NCBI RefSeq assembly: GCF_000964545.1
Contig: NZ_BBVD01000016.1
Location: 1 to 64,000 of the forward strand
DNA: 64,000 nt
Reading direction: 5' to 3'
Source of the DNA: Comamonas thiooxydans
Lineage (GTDB): Bacteria; Pseudomonadota; Gammaproteobacteria; Burkholderiales; Burkholderiaceae_C
In this document: piece after piece, positions 45,529 to 53,628 of the stretch
Position numbering within the stretch: the first letter of the stretch is position 1
Layout of the letters: every line of letters starts with the position of its first letter
Made by a program: the position numbers and the translations under genes
Notes under the pieces: model-generated
What the model was told of the DNA's origin: nothing
Database searches by the model: none
What the model saw: only the letters and a program-made list of their open reading frames with translations

Positions 45529-45599
45529 TTCCGGTGTACGGAACGTTGGCCATGGCCGCGTTGACCCGCCACCCGCCGGACCCGTCCAATGCATGCAAC
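45529..45599 (+). promoter_or_regulatory. Promoter of the ABC transporter operon with a conserved upstream box
   Basis: -35 TTGACC (45561-45566) and -10 TCCAAT (45585-45590) are spaced 18 bp. An upstream dyad TTCCG-GTGTA-CGGAA (45529-45543) ends 17 bp before the -35. The 64-bp block 45536-45599 matches 52527-52590 at 49 of 64 positions without gaps, including both hexamers and spacing, so the two genes are probably coregulated by a protein binding GTACGGAAC. Confidence 0.6.
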
Positions 45600-45656
45600 T
45601 ACGCGGGCGGCTCGCCACCGCACCGGCATATCCATTCACGTTGTAAAGGAAACACC

Positions 45657-46826
45657 ATGCGAGCCACGTTCCATCTGCCGGCAGTGTTGAAGATCGCCGC
45701 TGCCGCCTCGGTCCTGACTGCCGCGAACCTGGGCGCGGCGCAGACCATCAAGCTGGGACTGTCCGTGCCGCTGTCGGGCGCGGGCGCCAACTGGGGCAAG
45801 GGCTCCGAGTGGATGTGCGCCCAGGCCGCTAAGGAGGTGAACGCGGCCGGCGGCGTCAAGGTCAACGGCAAGGCCTACCAGTTCGAATGCGTGACCTACG
45901 ACAACAAGTACAACGCCGCCGAGGGCGCCAAGGTGGCGCAGGCGCTGGTGGCGCGCGATGGCGTGAAGTTCGTGGCCGGCAGCATCGGCGTGGCGCCGGC
46001 GCGCGCGCTGCAGTCGCTCACGGAGCGCCGGGGCGTGCTGATGTTCACGGCGGCCTGGGGCAACAGCATGAAGGGGCCGAAGTTCCCGCTGACCTTCTCG
46101 CAGATGAACTCGCCCAACGAGATCGCCGAGCCGCTCATCACCCATGTGAAAAAGCTGCACCCCAACGTGAAGACGGTCGCCATCCTCAACCCCAACGACG
46201 CGACGGGGCAGGAGACCGAAAAGGTCGCCAAGGCCGCGTGGGAGAAGAATGGCGCCAAGGTGCTGGTGAGCGACTGGTACGAGCGCGGCACCAGCGAATT
46301 CCAGCCCATCGCCGCCAAGCTGAACGCGGCCAGGCCGGACCTGATCGACCTGGCCTCCACCCCGCCCGCCGATGCGGGCCTGATCTTCAAGGAGCTGAAG
46401 TCGCTGGGCTGGAACGGCGTGAAGGTGGTGGAAGTGGGCACGGGCGCGGACGGGCTGCTCGCCACCGGCAAGGACGCGGTGGAGGGTGCCTACCTGGGCG
46501 CCGCCGTGGCGCTGGACAGCATGACCGCGCACCAGAAGGAACTGAACGAGGGTGTTAAGAAAGCCACGGGCGAGAGCACCAACGCCATCCAGATCGGCTT
46601 CTACGACGCCGTGTGGGCCATCAAGGCCGCGATGGAGAAGGCGCAGAGCATCGAGCCCGCCGACGTGGCCAAGGCCATGCCCGCGGTCACGTTCAAGTCC
46701 TTCTACGGCGAGACGGGCTTTGGCGGCAAGGATGTGTATGGCAGCGACCAGCAGATGCGCCTGCCGGTGATCATTACCAAGCTGGTGGGCACCAACCTCC
46801 AGGAAGTGGGCCGCGTTCAGAAGTAG
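45657..46826 (+). CDS. ABC transporter periplasmic substrate-binding protein (branched-chain amino acid type)
   Basis: A 389-residue exported receptor with signal peptide ending ANLGAAQT. The fold is shown by IKLGLSVPLSGAGANWGKGSEW and DNKYNAAEGAKVAQALVARDGVKF. It is the first gene of a five-gene transporter operon, with an AAAGGAAA ribosome site 5 bp upstream. In catabolic clusters such HAAT-type receptors often bind aromatic or short carboxylic acids rather than amino acids; the ligand is unknown. Confidence 0.9.
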   Translation: MRATFHLPAVLKIAAAASVLTAANLGAAQTIKLGLSVPLSGAGANWGKGSEWMCAQAAKEVNAAGGVKVNGKAYQFECVTYDNKYNAAEGAKVAQALVARDGVKFVAGSIGVAPARALQSLTERRGVLMFTAAWGNSMKGPKFPLTFSQMNSPNEIAEPLITHVKKLHPNVKTVAILNPNDATGQETEKVAKAAWEKNGAKVLVSDWYERGTSEFQPIAAKLNAARPDLIDLASTPPADAGLIFKELKSLGWNGVKVVEVGTGADGLLATGKDAVEGAYLGAAVALDSMTAHQKELNEGVKKATGESTNAIQIGFYDAVWAIKAAMEKAQSIEPADVAKAMPAVTFKSFYGETGFGGKDVYGSDQQMRLPVIITKLVGTNLQEVGRVQK

Positions 46827-46836
46827 GGCGCCCACC

Positions 46837-47712
46837 GTGCAAGACGTTTTCCAACTGCTGTTCACGGCGCTGCAGATCAGCTCCGTGTACATCCTCTTTT
46901 CGCTGGGGCTGACCATCATCTTCGGCGTGCTGAAGGTGGTGAACTTCGCCCACGGGCAGTTCTTCACCTTCGGTGCGCTGGTGCTGTCGCTGGCGTTGAA
47001 CGCGCTGGCGCCCCGCCTGGGCCACGGCTGGGCGGCGTATGCGCTGGCTGGCGCGGCGGGGCTGGCAGCGTGCCTGGCGGCGGGGCTGCTGGTCTACCAG
47101 TTCGGCTTCAAGCGGCTGGAGCGCGACATGATCGGCTCGTTCATCCTCTCGGCCGGGCTGGTGCTGCTGTTCGAGGGGATCATGCTCGAAGTGTTCGGCG
47201 GCGCGGTGCGGCCCGTGCCCGCGCTGCTGGAAGGCAATGTGGAGCTGCTCGGGCTGAACGTCTCCAGCCAGCGGCTGGTGCTGCTGGGCTTTGCCGTGGC
47301 GCTGACAGCGGCCATCATCGTGCTGCTGAACCGCACGCGCTTTGGCAAGGCGCTGCGCGCCGTCTCCATCGACCACGAGGCCGCCATGCTGCAGGGCATC
47401 GCCTACCGGCAGATCGCGCTGTACGGCTTCCTGATGGCCACCGGCGTGGCCGCCGTCGCGGGCATGCTGATCGCGCCCGTGGCGGCCGTCACGCCCACGC
47501 TGGGCGACTCGTACCTCGTCAAGGGCTTCATCGCCGTGGTGGTGGGCGGCATGGGCAGCATTGGCGGCGCCATCGTGGGCAGCGTGCTGATCGCGCTGCT
47601 GGAGTCGTTCGTCGGCTTCTACTTCGACCCGTCGATGGCCAACCTGGCGATCTTCGTGATCGTGATGGTGGTGCTGCTGGTCAAGCCGAAAGGGTTCTTT
47701 GGCAATGATTAA
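46837..47712 (+). CDS. ABC transporter permease, LivH type
   Basis: A 291-residue inner-membrane permease with about 8 spans. Family motifs are SLGLTIIFGVLKVVNFAHGQFF near the start, and MLQGIAYRQIALYGFLMATG. GTG start at 46837, 10 bp after the receptor gene. The 3' end overlaps the LivM-type gene by 8 bp. Confidence 0.93.
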   Translation: MQDVFQLLFTALQISSVYILFSLGLTIIFGVLKVVNFAHGQFFTFGALVLSLALNALAPRLGHGWAAYALAGAAGLAACLAAGLLVYQFGFKRLERDMIGSFILSAGLVLLFEGIMLEVFGGAVRPVPALLEGNVELLGLNVSSQRLVLLGFAVALTAAIIVLLNRTRFGKALRAVSIDHEAAMLQGIAYRQIALYGFLMATGVAAVAGMLIAPVAAVTPTLGDSYLVKGFIAVVVGGMGSIGGAIVGSVLIALLESFVGFYFDPSMANLAIFVIVMVVLLVKPKGFFGND

Positions 47713-48613
47713 AAAGAATCTCGACCTGCCGGGCATCGTGGCCATCGGCGCCATCCTGCTGGGCTGCATCGCCTTCGGCGGCGGCTACACCGGCAACCTC
47801 GTGGTGTGGATGGCGATTGCGGCGGTGATGGCGTCCAGCCTGCGCTTTGTGCTATTGATCGGGGAGCTGAACTTCGCTTCCGCCGCGTTCTTCGGCATTG
47901 GCGCGTACTGCACGGGCGCCATCGTCAACATGGTGGAGCTGCCCTTTTTCGCCACGCTGGCGTTGAGCACCGTGCTGGCGCTGGCGGTCAGCATCGTGTT
48001 CGGCGGCATCACGCTGAAGGTGAAGGGGCCGTACTTCCTGCTGATCGGCTTCGCCTTCACCGAGGCCATGCGCATCTTCTACACACGCACCGAGCTGCTC
48101 GGCGGCAACTCGGGCTTGGTGGGCATCTTCCCTCCCGGGTGGCTCGATGCCTACTACCACTACTTCGTCACCGTGCTGTGCTTCGCGCTCATCCAGGGGC
48201 TGCTGGCCATCGAGCGCTCGCACCTGGGCAAGATCTTCATCGCCATCCGCGACAACGAGAACGTGGTGCGCAGCGTGGGCAACCGCGTTTTTCTCACCAA
48301 GGTGGTGTGCTTCGCCATCGCCTCGGGCGTGGCGGGGCTGGCGGGATCGCTGCATGCCTTTGCCAACAACGTCATCAGCCCGCTGGATTTCGGCTTCATG
48401 CTCTCGACCTTCGCGCTGGCCTATCTCAAGGTGGGCGGAGAGGACAGCCCGCTCGGCCCCGTCGTCGGCGCGGTGCTGCTGGTGGGCATCGCCAGCTGGG
48501 CGCAGAGCCTGGGTGGCAGCGAGCACATCCTGTACGGCGCGGCCATCGTGCTGTCGGTGCTGTTCATGCCCAAGGGCTTGATGGGGCTGCTCCAGCACGG
48601 GGGAGGGCGGTGA
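47705..48613 (+). CDS. ABC transporter permease, LivM type
   Basis: A 302-residue permease, partner of the LivH-type protein. Signatures: LLIGELNFASAAFFGIGAYCTG and KIFIAIRDNENVVRSVGNRVF, the EAA-like loop that contacts the ATPases. The ATG at 47705 lies within the end of the preceding gene. The next gene starts 2 bp after the stop. Confidence 0.92.
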   Translation: MIKKNLDLPGIVAIGAILLGCIAFGGGYTGNLVVWMAIAAVMASSLRFVLLIGELNFASAAFFGIGAYCTGAIVNMVELPFFATLALSTVLALAVSIVFGGITLKVKGPYFLLIGFAFTEAMRIFYTRTELLGGNSGLVGIFPPGWLDAYYHYFVTVLCFALIQGLLAIERSHLGKIFIAIRDNENVVRSVGNRVFLTKVVCFAIASGVAGLAGSLHAFANNVISPLDFGFMLSTFALAYLKVGGEDSPLGPVVGAVLLVGIASWAQSLGGSEHILYGAAIVLSVLFMPKGLMGLLQHGGGR

Positions 48614-48615
48614 GC

Positions 48616-49365
48616 ATGGCAGAGAAAAACACCCTTCTGTCGGGCCGCAACCTGTCCAAGCAGTTCAAGGGGCTGCTGGCGGTGTCGGGCGTGGACATCG
48701 ACATCCACCAGGGCGAGATCGTGGGCCTGATCGGCCCCAACGGCGCGGGAAAGAGCACCACTTTCAACCTGCTCAGCGGCTTTCTGCCGCCGACCACGGG
48801 CCAGCTCACCATCGGCGGCGCCGACATGACCGGCGCCATGCCGGAGCGCATCAGCGCCCAGGGGCTGGTGCGCACTTTCCAGCACAGCAGCTACCTGCCC
48901 ACCATGACGGTGGAGGACAACGTGCTCATCGGCGCCCTGGGCGGCACGCGCAGCGGCCGCGTGGCGCGCGCCGGGCAGGCCGAGGTGATCCGGCAGGCCA
49001 TCGACCTGTTCGGCTTGGCCGAACAGCGCAACAGCATCGCCAAGAACTTGCCGCACGGGCTGCAGCGCCTCTTGAGCATGGCGATCGCCTTCGCCGCGCG
49101 GCCCTCGCTGATCTGCTACGACGAGCCGCTCACCGGCCTGAACCAGACCGAGGTGGCCGAGACGCTCAAGGTCTACCGCCGGCTCAAGAGCGAGTTCGGC
49201 ATGTCCATCCTGCTGGTCGAGCACAACATGCGCGCGGTGATGAGCATCTGCGACCGCATCTACGTGCTGCACCATGGCGAGATCATCTTCACCGGCACGC
49301 CCGACGAGGTGAAGTCCAGCGAGGCAGTGCTCAAGGCCTACCTGGGGGAGGCGCATGACATCTGA
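48616..49365 (+). CDS. ABC transporter ATP-binding protein, LivG type
   Basis: A 249-residue ATPase with Walker A GPNGAGKSTT (about residues 38-47), Q-loop in LVRTFQHSSYLP, Walker B LICYDEPLTGLN and His switch LLVEHNM. The signature region reads NLPHGLQRLLSMAIAF in place of the usual LSxGxQ pattern, a divergent C-loop. The open frame extends far upstream, but ATG 48616 fits the family start and follows the LivM stop closely. It overlaps the LivF-type gene by 11 bp. Confidence 0.9.
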   Translation: MAEKNTLLSGRNLSKQFKGLLAVSGVDIDIHQGEIVGLIGPNGAGKSTTFNLLSGFLPPTTGQLTIGGADMTGAMPERISAQGLVRTFQHSSYLPTMTVEDNVLIGALGGTRSGRVARAGQAEVIRQAIDLFGLAEQRNSIAKNLPHGLQRLLSMAIAFAARPSLICYDEPLTGLNQTEVAETLKVYRRLKSEFGMSILLVEHNMRAVMSICDRIYVLHHGEIIFTGTPDEVKSSEAVLKAYLGEAHDI

Positions 49366-50074
49366 CAAGAATTTGGCGGTGCGCGACCTCACCGTGCACT
49401 ACGGCGCCGTGCCCGCTGTCACCGGCGTGAGCCTGGAGGTGACGGCCGGCAGCATCGCCGCGCTGATCGGCGCCAACGGCGCGGGCAAGTCCACGCTGAT
49501 CAAGGCCATCACCGGGCTGGTGAAGGTGCGGTCGGGCGAGGTCAGCTATGGCGGCCAGCCCCTCACCAACCGCGCGCCCAATGTCATCCTCGACCACGGC
49601 ATCGCCCTGGTCCCCGAAGGCCGGCGCCTGTTCGGCAGCATGACGGTGCAGGAAAACCTGGAGATGGGTGCCTACCGCATCCAGGATGCGGCCAAGCGCG
49701 CCGAGCTGTTCGATACCTGCCTGCGCTACTTTCCCGACCTCAAGCCCAAGCTGCCCAGCGCCGCCAATTCGCTTTCCGGCGGACAGCAGCAGATGGTGGC
49801 CGTGGCGCGCGCGCTGATGAGCGCGCCCAGCGTGCTGCTGCTGGACGAGCCGACCATCGGACTCGCGCCTGCGTTCGTCAACGTCATCAGCGCCGTGGTG
49901 CGCGACATCAACAAACAGGGCGTGACCGTGCTGTTGGTGGAGCAGAACGCCGAGGTGGCTTTGCGCCTGAGCGATTACGCCTACGTGCTGGAGGCGGGCG
50001 CGGTGGTCAAGCATGGGCCGTCGCGGGAGTTCCTGAACGACCCGGACATCAAAAAGGCGTATCTGGGGCTGTGA
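49355..50074 (+). CDS. ABC transporter ATP-binding protein, LivF type
   Basis: A 239-residue ATPase with Walker A GANGAGKSTL, signature SLSGGQQQMVAVARAL, Walker B VLLLDEPTIGLAP and switch LLVEQNA. Unlike its LivG-type partner it has a canonical signature. It is the last gene of the transporter operon; a convergent SDR gene ends 10 bp away. Confidence 0.93.
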   Translation: MTSDKNLAVRDLTVHYGAVPAVTGVSLEVTAGSIAALIGANGAGKSTLIKAITGLVKVRSGEVSYGGQPLTNRAPNVILDHGIALVPEGRRLFGSMTVQENLEMGAYRIQDAAKRAELFDTCLRYFPDLKPKLPSAANSLSGGQQQMVAVARALMSAPSVLLLDEPTIGLAPAFVNVISAVVRDINKQGVTVLLVEQNAEVALRLSDYAYVLEAGAVVKHGPSREFLNDPDIKKAYLGL

Positions 50075-50083
50075 TCGCGCTGA

Positions 50084-50878
50084 TCAAGCCACCGAGCGCC
50101 TGGAGGTAATGCCTCCATCCACCGTGACGATGGTGCCGCTGGTATAGGCTGAGCGCGGCGATGCCAGGAACACGAACAGGTCGGCCACCTCCGCGACCGT
50201 GGCGGCGCGCCCGAGCGGGTAGCCCGCCATCAGTTCACCGGAACGCCGCTCGTCGCCCAGCAGGCGGGCCGCGTGGTTGCGCAGCACCTTGGCGATGCGC
50301 TCGGTGGCCACCGGGCCGGGGTTGACGCCCACCACCCGGATGCCGTCCTCCAGGCTGCGCCCGCCCAGGGCGCAGGTGAAGGCCATGAGGGCGGCGTTGC
50401 CGGTGCTGCCCGCGATGTAGTTGAAGTCGGGGTTCTGGCCGCCATTGCCGATGTTGTTCAGGATCACGCCGCGGCGTCCCTCTTTGGCTCGTGCCTTCAT
50501 GCCTGGGTACACGGCGCGCGTGAGGTCGATGTAGCCAAAGACCTTCAGCTCCCAGCCCTGGCGCCACTGCTCGGGGCCCACGTCCCACAGGTTGCCGCCC
50601 GGAATGGCGCCCGCGTTGTTCACCAGCACGTCGACGTCACCCGCGAAGCTGGCGATCTGCGCGATCGCGCCGGGCTGCGCCATGTCCAGCGCCAGCACGT
50701 CCACCCGCACGCCATGCGTTGTGCGCAGGGCAGCAGCCAGTGCTTCGAGCTTGTCGGCCGAGCGTGCCACCAGCGCCAGTTCACAGCCTTCGGCGGCGAA
50801 GGCCTTGGCCAGTCCTTCGCCGATGCCTTGGGACGCGCCGGTGATCAGCACGCGGTGGCCTGTCAGTTGCATGTCCAT
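50084..50878 (-). CDS. Atypical short-chain dehydrogenase/reductase
   Basis: A 264-residue SDR with a good cofactor site (VLITGASQGIGEGLAKAF, residues about 9-26; NNAGAIPGG). The catalytic YxxxK is not canonical: the place of YSASK reads YIAGS, and the upstream Ser position lies in NNIGNGGQ. Members with this YIAGSTGNAAL segment may act by another mechanism or on unusual substrates. ATG 50878 has GGAG 6 bp upstream. It ends 10 bp from the LivF-type gene and is transcribed with the MFS gene 26 bp upstream. Confidence 0.82.
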   Translation of the reverse strand: MDMQLTGHRVLITGASQGIGEGLAKAFAAEGCELALVARSADKLEALAAALRTTHGVRVDVLALDMAQPGAIAQIASFAGDVDVLVNNAGAIPGGNLWDVGPEQWRQGWELKVFGYIDLTRAVYPGMKARAKEGRRGVILNNIGNGGQNPDFNYIAGSTGNAALMAFTCALGGRSLEDGIRVVGVNPGPVATERIAKVLRNHAARLLGDERRSGELMAGYPLGRAATVAEVADLFVFLASPRSAYTSGTIVTVDGGITSRRSVA

Positions 50879-50904
50879 GTCTGTCTCCTGTTCTTGTGCG
50901 TGCG

Positions 50905-52353
50905 TCAGCGCAGCTTCTTCTGCACCGCGACGACCACCGCCGCCAGCATCGAGATCCCGCAGATCCACTGGTACAGCTGCTGGCCCGCCAGGAAGGTGGC
51001 CTGGGCTTCCATCGCGGCTCCGCCCGCCTCGCCCAGCTCGGCCGCCAGCGTGCCGAACTCGGCGGTGCGCGCATTCTGCAGCGACACCGCGGCTACGGCG
51101 GAGGCCAGCGAGACCATCATCTGCCGCATCACGTTCTTGGCCTGGTAGCCTTTGGCGAAGTGGGTGTCACCCAGCGCCTTCCAAGTGAGCGACGCGACCG
51201 GCAGCACCATCAGCACGCCGAACAGCCCCCGCACGGCCAGCGGCGGCAGCAGTGCCGCAAGCGGGGCATCCGCCCCCAGCCGCGACATCCACCAGGCGGA
51301 GGCGGCCATGCACAGGCAGCCCGTCATCATCATGGCGCGCTTGTTCGCGATCCGGGCGCTGTAGCGCAGGTACAGCAGCACTGCCGCGAGCGTGACCACG
51401 CCCGAGAAGCTGTTGAGCCATCCGGTAGTGAGCATCGGCAGGCGCATTCCTTGCTCGGCGAACTGGGGGAACAGGTAGTTACTGAAGTTGACGATGAAGT
51501 AGTACAGCGCGTACAAGCCCAGGCCTGCGAGGTAGCCTGGATGCGCGAGGTCGCGAAGATGCAGCAGCGGCTCGTCATGGCGCCACTGGTGTATCCCGAA
51601 TAGGCCTAGCAGCGTGATGCCTACTAGCACTGTGAGCGCAAACTTCTCCGGGTGCGCAAGCAGCTGGAAGTCTGCCTCGCTGAGGCTCCACTGCAGAAGG
51701 CCAGCGGCCAGCAGGAACAGCAGTACCGGTGCGAGCGACCAGCGCACCGGCTCCAGGCTCTTGCCCAGGTGACGGGGCATCAGCCTGCGCACGCCAACGG
51801 CGAGCAGAACCACTGCCGGAAGCTGGATCCAGAACACCCAGCGCCAGCCTGCGGCATGCACCAGGTTGGCCGCTAGTGCCGGTGCCAGTGCGCCCGCGGC
51901 GAACACGGCCACCATGAAGGCGCGCGCCGCCAGTGGCCGTCGCTCGACCGAAAACAGTACGGGGATCAGCACCCGGGTGCTCAGAAAGAAGGCGCCGCCG
52001 CCCATGCCCTGCAGCATGCGTGCCGCGACCAGCGACGGCAGATTGTTGGCAATCGCGCAACCAATGTCGCCCAGGCCGAACAGCAGCAGCGCCAGCAGCA
52101 GGTAGCGGCGGTAGCCGAAATGGCGCGTCATCCACTGCTGCAGCACCACCATGAGCATATTGCCTACCGCATAGGCCATCTGCAACAGGGCGAAGTCCTG
52201 TGGCGCGGCATGGAGAGCGGCGAGGATGGGCGCCGCCGCGAACACGAACATCCCGTTTTCGAGGAACTCGATGCCGACCAGGCCGCCGATCAGCGCAATG
52301 GTCAGGTGCTGCCTGTGCCGGTGCAGCAGGCGTTGGTGGGAAGAGGTGTACAT
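50905..52353 (-). CDS. MFS transporter (14-span, EmrB/QacA-like)
   Basis: A roughly 480-residue multi-span protein with an MFS loop motif QQWMTRHFGYRRYLL, and motif C-like GRWVFW counterpart GWRWVFWIQLPAVVLL typical of drug:proton antiporters with 14 spans. The direction and substrate are unknown; in this setting export or uptake of an aromatic or organic acid is possible. ATG 52353 gives a short cytoplasmic N-terminus; in-frame codons run up to 52413. It diverges from the Bug gene at 52652 across 298 bp. Confidence 0.82.
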   Translation of the reverse strand: MYTSSHQRLLHRHRQHLTIALIGGLVGIEFLENGMFVFAAAPILAALHAAPQDFALLQMAYAVGNMLMVVLQQWMTRHFGYRRYLLLALLLFGLGDIGCAIANNLPSLVAARMLQGMGGGAFFLSTRVLIPVLFSVERRPLAARAFMVAVFAAGALAPALAANLVHAAGWRWVFWIQLPAVVLLAVGVRRLMPRHLGKSLEPVRWSLAPVLLFLLAAGLLQWSLSEADFQLLAHPEKFALTVLVGITLLGLFGIHQWRHDEPLLHLRDLAHPGYLAGLGLYALYYFIVNFSNYLFPQFAEQGMRLPMLTTGWLNSFSGVVTLAAVLLYLRYSARIANKRAMMMTGCLCMAASAWWMSRLGADAPLAALLPPLAVRGLFGVLMVLPVASLTWKALGDTHFAKGYQAKNVMRQMMVSLASAVAAVSLQNARTAEFGTLAAELGEAGGAAMEAQATFLAGQQLYQWICGISMLAAVVVAVQKKLR

Positions 52354-52651
52354 GGATGTCTTGTGGGCGGTCGGGAAGCATTGGCGCACGGAGGCGATGA
52401 TCTGCGCAAGCACCGGCCGTTGCTTGTTCCGTGCGATGGAAATCGCCGGGTGGCGCGGATGGTTGCATGTGTGCCTGCGCGTGGCGCTGGGTGTGTCGAT
52501 GGCAGGCGGGCAGCGTTTCTGCCAAGGTACGGAACAAAGGGCGTGGCGGCGTTGACCCGCGTGAGGCGTGGCCCGTCCAATGCGTGCAACGCGCAGACTG
52601 GCTCGGCGAAAAAGCCCGCATGCGCAACCCTTTCCTCAGGAGACACACGCG
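52354..52651. promoter_or_regulatory. Divergent MFS-Bug intergenic region
   Basis: This 298-bp gap carries the conserved promoter block (52527-52590) for the plus-strand Bug operon. No small gene is supported; in-frame extensions of either neighbour run into it. The promoter of the minus-strand MFS-SDR pair should also lie here but is not evident. Confidence 0.5.
52527..52590 (+). promoter_or_regulatory. Promoter of the Bug/CoA-transferase operon, copy of the conserved block
   Basis: GTACGGAAC (52527-52535), -35 TTGACC (52552-52557) and -10 TCCAAT (52576-52581), 18-bp spacing, laid out exactly as at 45536-45599. The tail TCCAATGCGTGCAAC differs at one base from the first copy. Conservation in non-coding DNA 7 kb apart suggests shared regulation. 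Confidence 0.6.
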
Positions 52652-53617
52652 ATGATCCAACGCCGCCGATTCACCCTGGCCGCCGCCTGCGCGGGCCTGC
52701 CCTTCATGGCTCGCGCTGCCGCCTATCCCAGCCAGCCCGTGCGGGCCATCGTCAGCAATGCGCCGGGCACGGGTACGGATATCACGGCCCGCTTTCTGGC
52801 CAACCAGATGGGCAAGAAATGGGGCCAGGCAGTGGTTGTTGACAACAAGGCGGGCGCGGGTGGTGTGCTGGGCACCGATTTGGTCGCCAAGGCGCCTGCC
52901 GACGGCTACACGGTGCTGTTCTCCACGGGGGCGCACTTCAGCCTGCCGGCGCTCTACAGCAAGCTCAATTTCGACGCCAGGGCCGATTTCATTCCCGTGG
53001 CCGCGTTTGCTCAGGCGCCCATCGTGGTCTTTGTGCCGGCAGATTCACCATTCAAGACCGTCCAGGACTTGATCGCCGCAGCAAAAAAAGCGCCGGACAG
53101 CCTCAGCTACTCCTCGCCGGGGCCGGGTACCTCGTCGCATCTGGCGGCGGTAATGATGACCAGCCAGGCCGGCATCCGCATGCTGCACGTGCCGTACAAG
53201 TCGGCCTCGCAGGCAGCGCTGGAAGTGGCCTCGGGCCAGGCCCAGGTGGGCTTCAATGGCACAGGGCCGACCCTGCCGCTGCTGCAGGCGGGCAAGATCC
53301 GCATCCTGGCCGTGAGCAGCCTCAAGCGCTCAGCCGCTTTGCCCCAGGTGCCAACGCTTGACGAATCGGGCTTGAAAGGCTACGACTTCGTCACTCCTAT
53401 TCTTGCGCTGGTGCGCGCCGGTACACCCGCACCCATTGTGGCGGCCCTGGGTGAGGCATTGACGGTGGCGGCAGGCCTGCCCGAGTTCAAGGAGCTATGC
53501 CTGGCCCAGGGGCTGGACGTGTCCATCCAAGGGCCGGCCGATCTCAAGCTGGCAGCACCCAAGGAGTTTAACAAGGCCAAACATCTGATCGAGCTGGCTG
53601 GCGTCAAGGCGCAATGA
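52652..53617 (+). CDS. Bug-family periplasmic solute-binding protein 2
   Basis: A 321-residue receptor with a signal peptide starting MIQRRRFTLAAACAGLPFMA and ending ARAAA. Bug motifs: QPVRAIVSNAPGTGTDITAR, VVVDNKAGAGGVLGTDLVAK and YSSPGPGTSSHLAAVMM. ATG 52652 follows CAGGAG by 10 bp. The stop overlaps the region of the next gene's start, so the CoA-transferase is probably coupled. Confidence 0.9.
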   Translation: MIQRRRFTLAAACAGLPFMARAAAYPSQPVRAIVSNAPGTGTDITARFLANQMGKKWGQAVVVDNKAGAGGVLGTDLVAKAPADGYTVLFSTGAHFSLPALYSKLNFDARADFIPVAAFAQAPIVVFVPADSPFKTVQDLIAAAKKAPDSLSYSSPGPGTSSHLAAVMMTSQAGIRMLHVPYKSASQAALEVASGQAQVGFNGTGPTLPLLQAGKIRILAVSSLKRSAALPQVPTLDESGLKGYDFVTPILALVRAGTPAPIVAALGEALTVAAGLPEFKELCLAQGLDVSIQGPADLKLAAPKEFNKAKHLIELAGVKAQ

Positions 53618-53628
53618 ATGGAGCAGTA

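Noticed and set aside
47806..49365. 519-codon frame containing the LivG-type gene
   Set aside because: The first 270 codons lie over the LivM-type gene in another frame; the true start is ATG 48616.
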